From Symsagittifera roscoffensis (lineage: Eukaryota > Xenacoelomorpha > Acoela > Convolutidae), in assembly GCF_963678635.1 (NCBI RefSeq), contig NC_087063.1:33726682-33790681 (forward strand): a stretch of DNA of 64,000 nt, read 5' to 3'. The notes below the pieces were generated by a model that was not told the DNA's origin, ran no database searches, and saw only the letters and a program-made list of their open reading frames with translations. The translations under genes and the position numbers were made by a program. Numbering within the stretch: position 1 is the stretch's first letter; each line of letters opens with the position of its first letter. This document shows, one piece after another, positions 56,567 to 64,000 of the stretch.

Positions 56567-56607
56567 CTATGAGGAAGGGGTAAACCTCTTCGTCATCTGG
56601 ACTATCG

Positions 56608-57069
56608 TCACTTTGAGTGTGGCTCATTTTTTCGTTTAATGACTGTTAATATATAACTATCGATGTGTCCAATTGGTTGATTCCAATTATACAAGTTTAC
56701 TGGTTTGTGTTTGTATTGCTTTTTTATTCTTCTTTTTCCTCTTTTTGATGAATTTGAAGTTGTTTCTGAATCGGAAAAATATATTTGGTCGTAAATGGGA
56801 CAATTTTTATCAATTGATTCTTTTAATTTGTAGAGTTCATCTAAATTGCTGGCTTCTGATTCTGAAAATGCGTTTCTATTTTTTGAAAATCTTTTTCGTG
56901 TGATTTGTCTTTGTTTGCTTATAATTTTTCTTTTTATTGTTTGTCGTTTTGTTCTAATGTATCCAACTGTTTGTGTATGAGGTGTGATGACAAGATCGTA
57001 TTTTTTGTTATCCATCTCACAGTTGTGTAAAACGATTGTTTGTTTATTTCCTAGGTTTTTGAATGACAT
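56608..57069 (-). CDS. Basic ORF of 153 residues, first after the leader
   Basis: Starts at an ATG (MSFKNLGNKQTIVLHNC) and is intact. Very basic in the middle (RTKRQTIKRKIISKQRQITR) and again near residues 110-122 (SKRGKRRIKKQYKHK), with an acidic Ser-rich stretch between (FSDSETTSNSSK). This fits a nuclear, RNA-binding regulatory protein in a general way. No family is recognised. A short overlapping frame starts MSHTQSDDSPDDEEVY near 56626 at its end. Confidence 0.55.
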   Translation of the reverse strand: MSFKNLGNKQTIVLHNCEMDNKKYDLVITPHTQTVGYIRTKRQTIKRKIISKQRQITRKRFSKNRNAFSESEASNLDELYKLKESIDKNCPIYDQIYFSDSETTSNSSKRGKRRIKKQYKHKPVNLYNWNQPIGHIDSYILTVIKRKNEPHSK

Positions 57070-58296
57070 AAGGTTTAGGATGAGGGATGCAAAAAGTTGT
57101 TAGGTATTTCTATTTTCTTAGACTGTTAGTCCTTACGATTTTTTGGTTAGCTTAACCTGGGTCTTTTTATTTAGGGTTGGAGAGAAAAGTATATCAATTC
57201 CGAGGAATGATTTTTTACTTTCTCGTGGCTAGTCTAAGCTAAGGTGTTAACTTACTTATTCTTACTTAGGGCTAGTGATTGTGTTCAAGGGTTGGAGAAT
57301 AGTAAATCGATCCACAAGGTTCAGGTATAATTAGAACGCAAGTAGTTCGTTAGATACTATTTTAAACTTACTAAGTCTAAGATATATCCTGGGTCTGGTA
57401 AGAGGAGGGTTCAAGTGAAGGATGAATAACAGAAGTTCTTCACTGTTTATCTTAATTTGAATGGTTAGTTTTATTTAAAAATTTCTATTAGTCTTGGGTC
57501 TTTTGGAAGGGTTGGATAGTGAATCGACGTTTGAGGTCGTTAGACACTTGCTAAGTGGGTGGGGGAGAACAAAATTGTTCTTTTTGATCCAAGGATAGGC
57601 CTTGGTGATCAGGTTTTAAATTTGGTGAAACAGAAAATTTATTGAGATCCAAGGATAAGCCTTGATGATCTAATTTCAAAATTAAGTGAATTTAAGTTTA
57701 AAATGGTTTAAATTTATTTAAGAAAAAGATTTAGTATTTTAATGATATTAGTGAGTTTATGATTGCTGTTATGTTTAGGTGATGAAGCTGGGACAACAGA
57801 TGATTTTATGATTACTTACAATTTATTGTCAGGCTACTAATTTTTATTTTCATTTTCAATAAATATTTTTCAAATATGTTTTAAATAAGACTGCAGAAAT
57901 TAAGAAAACGATCTGAGATCTTTTTATCAATCGTTATTGTACATTAATAATTATGTTTAGCGCCTGAAATAATCTTGAAGATTGACTTCAAAATTTTATG
58001 TTTGCAGATGAAAATCTAAATTCATTGCTAATAAGATTCTAAATATAAAAGTTTGTGTTGGCTTTTGCCTTACGATCATAAAACTATTTGGTAAGTTTCT
58101 ACTTTGTCGTATGTCCTCTCTTGTTCGAGGTCTTCTTCCAATTCCGGGTAGTTCTATTATCGTTCGGAATATCGGCTCTGATCTATTGAGTCGTAGAGAC
58201 ATTTCGATTAAATTATTATCGTATAACATTTTGAAAATGTTTTGTCTAAATTCTAATCTATTTTTGGTTAATTCTAAGCTATTAAAGTCTTATTCG
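57070..58296 (-). other. Leader of the LTR element
   Basis: About 1.2 kb of untranslated sequence before the first ORF. Short readings (58111-58491 plus, 57996-58229 minus) are not convincing. It contains two 60-base tandem units at 57586-57705. Confidence 0.55.
57586..57705 (-). repeat. Two tandem 60-base units with a hairpin in the leader
   Basis: GATCCAAGGATAGGCCTTGG at 57586 and the variant GATCCAAGGATAAGCCTTGA at 57646. In the first, GATCCAAGG can pair with CCTTGGTGATC to form a hairpin. Leaders of retroelements carry packaging or dimerisation signals, so such a role is possible. Confidence 0.5.
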
Positions 58297-58314
58297 AGAC
58301 TTATGGTCGCACCA
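58297..58314 (-). promoter_or_regulatory. Putative primer-binding site
   Basis: On the minus strand, two bases after the 5' LTR, the sequence TGGTGCGACCATAAGTCT begins with the TGG that pairs with a tRNA CCA end. I cannot match the remainder to a specific tRNA from memory. Confidence 0.5.
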
Positions 58315-58316
58315 GA

Positions 58317-58726
58317 TGAGTTAGGACCGATGTGGTTAACTCATAGAGTAATTTCGGATAGGGTACACCGTCTGCTCGTCACGCTATCTTATTTTTGGCC
58401 GGATAGATTCGTGCAACTTCTTAGTCTAATACCGATCCTAATCTTACTCTTATACTTTCTAGTCTCAGGGTGTTTAACTAGTCTCTGCTAGGCTCAATAG
58501 ATCTAGGGTATACTGGTTTGTTGCGGCTGCTGAAGTTCTCTCGGAGAGACAACTAATTTCTAAGTTAAATTCAAATCTCTCTGGTGCTGAAATTACAAGT
58601 AATTTCAGCACTTACAAATAAGTGGGTTGATAGTTAGATGGATCATGATTGGTTAATATTAAATACTTTACAGTGGTAAAATATCTAATTTATCCAATCA
58701 TAAAATATAGTTTAGATCAGATTCCA
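58317..58726 (-). repeat. 5' LTR
   Basis: 410 bases, about 98% identical to 41232-41641 by eye. It holds the 28-base palindrome (58584-58611), a CCAAT-like box (ACCAATCATG on the minus strand) and TATA-like AT-rich stretches. The transcription start cannot be placed from the sequence alone. Confidence 0.9.
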
Positions 58727-58730
58727 CCAG
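58727..58730. repeat. Target-site duplication CCAG (right)
   Basis: Matches 41228-41231. Confidence 0.75.
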
Positions 58731-59322
58731 TCAGAACATTGCCGCATGTTGTTATAGCACAACTTATGTTGAATGCCAATCCATCCGTCCAGTTTTTTTT
58801 AAGTTGGTTTAGAACTGTTGTATAGAAAGTTTAATTTTATTCATTTTGAGAGTTTTTAATTTTTAGGAGTTTATTCGATTATTACCGTACAAAGGTTTGT
58901 TCGAAATGTTTTTTTTTTCGTGATTAAAATCAAAATTTGTTGCATTTTAGGTGACATGGCTAATGGCATGAAGCTTATTACAACATCCCTTCTCGATTTT
59001 GCGTGAACAGTTATTCTGGCCTGGCGGAAATATGAGTGATAAATTTCAGACCTCATAAATTATCAACGAGTGTTCTAAAAATCTTCAAACATTTTCGTTC
59101 TATCGTACTCCAAAAATAAATGATCCTTTTTACCGTCAAAGTTTTTGATATGAGTTCTGCGCGCTACTCCTGTGGATTATTTTCAATAGTGCTGGTTTTC
59201 AGTCCATTGTCAACGGCTCACACTAGCAGACTAAGAGCTTCAATATGTGACGCTTATAACGTTCCAATTAAACTGCTTTAGAAACTGTTTATTGTTCCGA
59301 CCATCGGAACTTTGTGTTCGGG
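58731..59322. other. Right flank of the LTR element, no gene
   Basis: No supported feature. Confidence 0.4.
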
Positions 59323-59870
59323 TGTGTTTTAGTTTTTTTCTTCTTCTTTTTGTTTCCACGCAAAATCAGGTATCACAATTAATTATTGGACTGGGTTGAG
59401 TGATATGTCATTTTAAATCCTTTTCAGTTGTGATTCGAACCAAATTACAAAATTCCCAAAAACTTCTTCTAGTGTCGAGAAAAACCGGGTTGAAATTTTT
59501 TATTTTTCAACTTATCTCGAGCGAAGAAAGCGAGCGAGCAGTCCTTTTGTAGAGAAGATTGCATAAGTTAAAGTTTTAGCGTAAAATTGTAGTTTACTTG
59601 AGTAAAGTTAGCTTACTTTGAGTAATTTAGCGCTTTTTTGGAATCAAAACTTTCCAAAATTGAAAAGATGCAAAAAAAAACTTGAAAAATTGCTTACTTT
59701 AATATGAATGTCGAATACACCTAGTTCAGTTGTTTGTTCAGCTCCTTTTCCGAAAGAGAACGACATTAATTAGAAGAAAAAAACGACACTAATTTTGTTG
59801 TATTTTTAATGAATAGGGTCAGAACATTTTGTGCTACTTGCACAGTAACCGGCTATCCTTCTTTCGATTT
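59323..59870 (+). repeat. Diverged direct repeat, copy 1
   Basis: Shares TTCCACGCAAAATCAGGTA, GGGTTGAGTGATAT, GAGAAAC/AACCGG and CTACTTGCACAGTAACCGG with 60575-61240, in the same order. The unit is about 0.55-0.67 kb. No coding content. Perhaps a non-autonomous transposon relic. Confidence 0.65.
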
Positions 59871-60574
59871 TGTTTTCCAACTCTGCTCGAAATATTTAAA
59901 AACTGGAGGGTTTCTAATTTTCATTTAATCATTAAAACCAATTGCAAGAAATATTTTTGCTACTTTCGCCTTTTATTAAAGTTCTAGAAAAGTTCTACAT
60001 GGGTTAAATTTAAAAATTTGTGGAAGCCATAAAAATTTTTTTTGATTGTTCAACCAATCCCGTGCCATTGTGCTTTTTTGAGATGTTCTGAGAGTTACAA
60101 ACTTTGCTCATTAAAATTTTAGGATAAAACTTAGAAATATTATACCTAACATCATTTGGCGCAACTTCCGCATCTCGCAAAGAAAGATAACCTGAATGAC
60201 GAATGAAAAATGATTTGATAATTGATAATCAATTTAAAATCATGTCAACTATTTTCCCATTTTCTGTTAGTGACTTAGTTGTGTTAATTTAAAATAAATT
60301 TTATCTTCGAAAAACAATTTTTTGCAAAAAAAACATCAAAATTTCTGGTTTTTGAAACTTTGGTACTCCTGTAATTGGTGATATTGTTCTGGCCGTTTTA
60401 AAAAACATACAACGAGCATGTGTTGGAACCGGATGTGACTTCAGAACAGTTTTAGGGCTGATCAAACAAAAAGGATGTCTGGTTCGTGCTGGTGAGCAAG
60501 GGTTGAATCCCGGAAAAAACCACCTTCCTCCCAGCTCCGCGGGCTCCGCAATTGAATTTGTCACTTTCCTTCAC
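59871..60574. other. Spacer between direct repeats
   Basis: No supported gene. An 87-codon minus-strand reading (60301-60564) has no recognisable domain. Confidence 0.4.
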
Positions 60575-61240
60575 TGGGGTCTGTTTTAGTTTTTTTTGTT
60601 CTTTTTTCCACGCAAAATCAGGTACCACAAATATTCATTGGACAGGGTTGAGTGATATATCCTATTAAAGCCCTTTCAGTCGTAATTCGAACGACATCAA
60701 AAATTTATAGACAAATTTTCCTGGTATTGAGAGAAACCGGTTTGAAATTTTTGGTTTTTCGTCTAATTAATTTCGAGCGAATAAGCAGACTTACATTAGC
60801 TTGTATATGCTTAATTTAAGCGTTGAAAAATTAGTTTTACTCTAATGAAGGTAATTTTTGAAGTTTTTATTTCTATCTTAGGAATCAAAAACTTCAAAAA
60901 TTTGAAACATTGTTAAAATTGTTCATAAAATGTTTTTTTTTTAAATCAAATTATGATGGGGAAAAACTGAGGACATGCATATTAATGCGTTTCAGGGCCT
61001 GAAACGCACGAATGTTGGGGGAAAACTTTTTTAAAATTTTTTTCTTTTTCTTGTCATTTGTCTTCAAGAAAAACTGTTTTCCATGACTGACGAAAATGCC
61101 TGAGGTCTACCTTTTCATTCAGGTTTTTTTATCACACCAAGCCGAAAAAACGACACTAATTTGAAAAATAGTTTTGTAGTAATTTCTTAAGACTGGTCGG
61201 AACATTCTGCGCTACTTGCACAGTAACCGGTTAGCCGTGT
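60575..61240 (+). repeat. Diverged direct repeat, copy 2
   Basis: Partner of 59323-59870, about 1.25-1.4 kb to the right. It contains a 23-base palindrome at 60986-61008 that I do not see in copy 1. Confidence 0.65.
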
Positions 61241-61329
61241 TAAACTAAGTTTCTTACCAGTTTTAGTTGGGTTCTGGAACTATCCATTGGTGATTGTTCT
61301 GCTTCTGTTTACTGTTACGTTGAAACGAT

Positions 61330-61600
61330 TGAAAGTAAAATTACTCTTGTGATCGAGTTGTTTGAAAATGAATTTTAAGTTAGGGTGTAGATTGATTGCT
61401 GCCTGTGCGACTATCTCTGGATTCTCCTAACATATTATCCACATACCTTAGAGAAACTATCAGACTCTTCTTTGACTGAGTTTGTGATATAATTCATTCC
61501 ACATGCTAAATGATACCATTCGCAATCAAGTCATTTTCTTCTGTATGTCTCGCTGTTTTGGCACTCGGGGATACGCCAGTCAGATCCTGCATACGCTCAC
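61330..61600 (-). pseudogene. Relic of a third PLE lineage (RT palm with PHD remnant)
   Basis: The minus strand reads PECQNSETYRRK, a stop, then CEWYHLACG, aligning with the CLNWYHLGCG centre of the family A PHD finger. Then comes SLRYVDNM at the YVDD position (YVDN at 61434-61445), followed by GESRDS and, in another frame, HPNLKFIF, which aligns with HPNLQFTIEE of family A. Stops and frame changes show it is old. It is too diverged to be a copy of family A, A' or B. Confidence 0.6.
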
Positions 61601-62758
61601 TCAATTCAAGTACTCACTTCTTTATTGCTTGCTTATAAACACATTCCTTAAGCTATAGGTTACTCAGAATTACCAAAATGCTCAACCGTCCTTTTTTCCC
61701 TAAACATAAAAAGTTTCCTAAAGTTTATAATAATAAAAATGTACTTCTTGCGAATCGCAGAAGATCTATCAGTAGGCCTTATTTTTTTATCCTCAAGTAC
61801 TGTATTAGCAAGTTACATTAATTTAGGTGAAAAGAGAGCGTGAAAAATTGCGAGTCAAAAAGCAAACTTGAAAATTACAAAATAAAGCACACATAAAAAA
61901 AGGTTAGTTCTTATCTTGTTTGTTCTGCTCATTATCAAATCAATACGTTTTGTACGGCATAAATGTATATTTCATTGCTGTGTATCAGTTTTAAAGCGTT
62001 TTAAAAACTTACAACGAAAGTTTAGCATTTGTAATTTACGAAGTTTCATAACGTTTTCCATTTGATTTAGATTTTTTATTGTTTTCATGTTTGCTGTTTG
62101 ACCCACCCATAATTCACGCAATCTTTTCACACAATTCGGCGTAACTCGCCACTACAATACTTGAGAAAAAAATAATTTCTAGTTTGACAAAATAACCGAT
62201 AACAAATTTAACTCGCTTTCATACGTTTCAAACTTTCTCTTAAGCCAGCTGGAGAAAAGAATTAAAGCTAAGCTTAAGCAACCAACGTAACTTACTTAGA
62301 CCATCATGCCAACCATATGTACAGGAAAGTCTCATTGTACCCGAACCAGATTAAAGTGGATAAAACATTGTTTCGAACTGCAACTCAAAATTTCAAATAA
62401 ACCACATGAAACGTTAACAAAGTCTAAGGTAACAGAAATAAAAAACACAACGTTTATGAGAATAGAACACTACCAAGAAAAAAACGAACAGCTGATAAAA
62501 ATGAAAAAAAGTTTGTACACAAATAGAGATATTTTTTAAGACGCCCAAAATCACCTCTCCTCTAGCCTTTGCCCGCTGAACGTCGGGACCCCGACCCTGA
62601 CAGTTTTTTCACAAAGAGCAACTCTTATGTGACGAACTTTTTAAAAATAACCAAATTAGAACGTTCTTGCGAAAACAGTTTAATGAGGATCATAACTAAT
62701 AGTGAAATTGCTAAAAAGAGCAAACATATATAACATTTTCTCACTGGTCGCAACATAT
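61601..62758. other. No gene seen
   Basis: A 77-codon plus-strand reading (62306-62539) is Lys-rich and unremarkable. Nothing else is supported. Confidence 0.4.
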
Positions 62759-63131
62759 TAATTAGGTCCGGGGTGGCTTTCTCATGTAGTAATTTTGGAT
62801 AAAATTTACCGTCTGCTCATCACCTTGTTTTATTTGTGGCCGGATATATTCAAGCAACTTTTTAGACTAATACTAATCCTAATCATACTCTTTTTTTTCT
62901 TTGTCTCAATAGATCAAGGATACTCTGGGTTTCTTGCGAGGTTAGAGAAGAAGATCAACTACATTCTAAGTTATTTATTCTTGACTGACTCAAACTGCAT
63001 AAATTGTTTCAGCCTTACAAGTTATTGTAACTTTCAGTCAAGGATCATGATTGGTAAGTTCTATGTAATTTACAACGATAGTTTTCGATAATATGATTGG
63101 AAATTAAATACTCGTTTTGAAATAGTTCCAG
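62759..63131 (-). repeat. LTR of a second, older copy of the LTR element
   Basis: Aligns with 41232-41641 over its length with many substitutions and small gaps (ACCGTCTGCTCATCAC, TGGCCGGATATATTC, CTAATCCTAATC are clear anchors). About 373 bases. The 28-base palindrome is decayed here. Confidence 0.75.
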
Positions 63132-64000
63132 CCAACCGGGGCTTACGAGTTTTTCAAGTTTTATTTTTCTCAATTGAAGAGCATATGGATTGATTTCCAA
63201 TTTCTTCTTGTTTATATTCTTCGAGAAGAGAGGAGAGAGAACAGAGGTAGTTGCTCGGTATTGTGAAAAAGTTATTTGTCGTGAAAAAAGTAGAGATTGA
63301 AGAATATTGTAGTTGGTTGAAGGATCATGTCAAATTTGCAGATTGATTTGGTTATGGATCGATTCCGTTAAGCAGAGCGGGACTATGTGCAGTTACAATT
63401 GTTTATTATTTAGTGAAAAAGAATTTGACTTCGCTTAGTGAAACGCCAGCGTCTAAGATCAGTAATTCAATATCGAGTTGGTCCTTATTCTTGTTCAGTG
63501 GATACCTTTGCTACAAAATTGGCTCTATACTGAAATCCTGTGAGGACAACTAAAAGATTTGTCATTCTAGAGTTGGAAAGTCGTCCATTTTTTGTCTCCG
63601 ATTTGCTGCTCGTTTCTTTGCTCTGAGAACACACTCACATGATATAATTCTGCACCTTTCAATACATTCAGTGTTAATTATGACCCTTTATTAATTGATT
63701 TCGCAAAAGCGTTCTAACTAGTATGAAATGTTATTCTGTTTGGTTATTTGAAAGGGTTCCTCACAGTAGAGTTGCTCTTGTAAAAAATGAGTCGGTGTCG
63801 GATTCCCGGCGTTTAGCTGCTAGGGGCTAGAGGAAAGGTGTTTTTCGGCGTTTATTTGAGAAGAGTCTCTTTTTGTGTTGAAACTTTCTGTTTCTTTTTT
63901 ATCAGATATTCTACTTTTCATTTTTTTGGTTGTGTCCTTTTCTCAAAAACGCATTTTTAAAACTTGTGTTATCTTTGATTTTATTAAAACTTCAACTGAT
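63132..64000 (-). mobile_element. 3' region of the second LTR element copy, runs off the window
   Basis: After the LTR the sequence aligns, diverged, with 41642-42550 of the main element (AACCGGGGCTTACGAGTTTTT against ATCCGGGTTTTACAGAGTTTT; GGTTATTTGAAAGGGTTCCTCAC; GGTTGTGTCCTTTT). Coding parts, if any, lie beyond 64000. Confidence 0.65.

Larger units (their letters stand above)
41232..58726 (-). mobile_element. Ty3/gypsy-type LTR element with envelope-like and accessory ORFs
   Basis: 17.5 kb, bounded by 410-base LTRs (41232-41641 and 58317-58726) that differ at about eight sites by eye (about 98% identical), and by the CCAG duplication. LTR ends are TG...CA. Order on the minus strand: 5' LTR, PBS-like site, 1.25 kb leader, ORF of 153 residues, ORF of 213, ORF of 84, gag, protease-RT-RNase H-integrase, a Ser/Thr/Pro-rich segment, envelope-like region, an intact 529-residue ORF, a long 3' region, 3' LTR. 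The order RT-RNase H-integrase marks it as Ty3/gypsy and not Copia. Pol and env carry stops and frameshifts, so this copy is not autonomous as written. Confidence 0.85.

Noticed and set aside
58285-58314. tRNA 3'-end-like string with a five-base stem and CACCA next to the 5' LTR
   Set aside because: The loop is eight bases, the T-loop register does not fit, and no 5' half or anticodon arm is seen; it is better explained as the complement of a primer-binding site.
60480-60540. GGGTTGAATCCC resembling a tRNA B box, a possible SINE
   Set aside because: No A box at the right distance, no cloverleaf and no poly-A tail.
62306-62539. 77-codon Lys-rich plus-strand reading
   Set aside because: No motif, no neighbours to support it, and a length expected by chance in this composition.

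Overview
The window looks like repeat-rich, AT-rich nuclear DNA from an invertebrate animal. Every coding trace I recognise belongs to a retroelement of a kind found in animals: Penelope-like elements (PLEs), an LTR element of the Ty3/gypsy type with an envelope-like region, and decayed LINE-like reverse transcriptases. I see no host gene, no rRNA, no convincing tRNA and no CRISPR array. I cannot name the species. A 200-base run of N (40586-40785) marks an assembly gap.

Layout. 1-3.1 kb: the C-terminal end of a LINE-like retroelement, a PLE endonuclease fragment bracketed by an inverted repeat, then tandem copies of a PLE 3' end that carry hammerhead-ribozyme-like cores. 3.1-30.9 kb: three head-to-tail segmental repeats (3099-12393, 12394-22737, 22738-30889), all read from the minus strand. 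Each holds two to four tandem, mostly EN-truncated copies of one PLE family (A and its diverged form A') and one longer copy of a second family (B). No copy has an intact ORF. 31.3-33.0 kb: a decayed LINE-like RT on the minus strand. 35.3-35.9 kb: a decayed CR1/jockey-like RT on the plus strand. 37.75-39.1 kb: a degenerate GGAT-type satellite. 41.2-58.7 kb: a 17.5 kb LTR element on the minus strand, with two 410-base LTRs and a CCAG target duplication. 58.7-62.7 kb: diverged direct repeats and a fragment of a third PLE lineage. 62.76-64.0 kb: an older, incomplete copy of the same LTR element.

Two things stand out. First, the PLE reverse transcriptases carry a C4HC3 PHD-type zinc finger inside the palm domain, between motif B (GLAMGAS) and the catalytic YVDD motif. 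Traces of it occur in all three PLE lineages here, so it looks like an ancestral part of the protein and not a one-off fusion. Second, the LTR element has a complex, retrovirus-like plan: two small intact ORFs and a third, interrupted one before gag; gag; protease-RT-RNase H-integrase; a decayed envelope-like gene that I tentatively compare with the gB-like glycoproteins of chuviruses; and an intact 529-residue ORF of unknown function just before the 3' LTR.

How the parts would have worked. In a PLE, one ORF gives an N-terminal region, an RT and a C-terminal GIY-YIG endonuclease that nicks the target and primes reverse transcription; hammerhead ribozymes are a known accessory of PLE ends. In the LTR element, gag packages the RNA, pol copies and integrates it, and an envelope would allow spread between cells. 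Here pol and env are broken by stops and frameshifts, while gag, two of the upstream ORFs and the 529-residue ORF are open. Some pol breaks lie in homopolymers and could be sequence errors.
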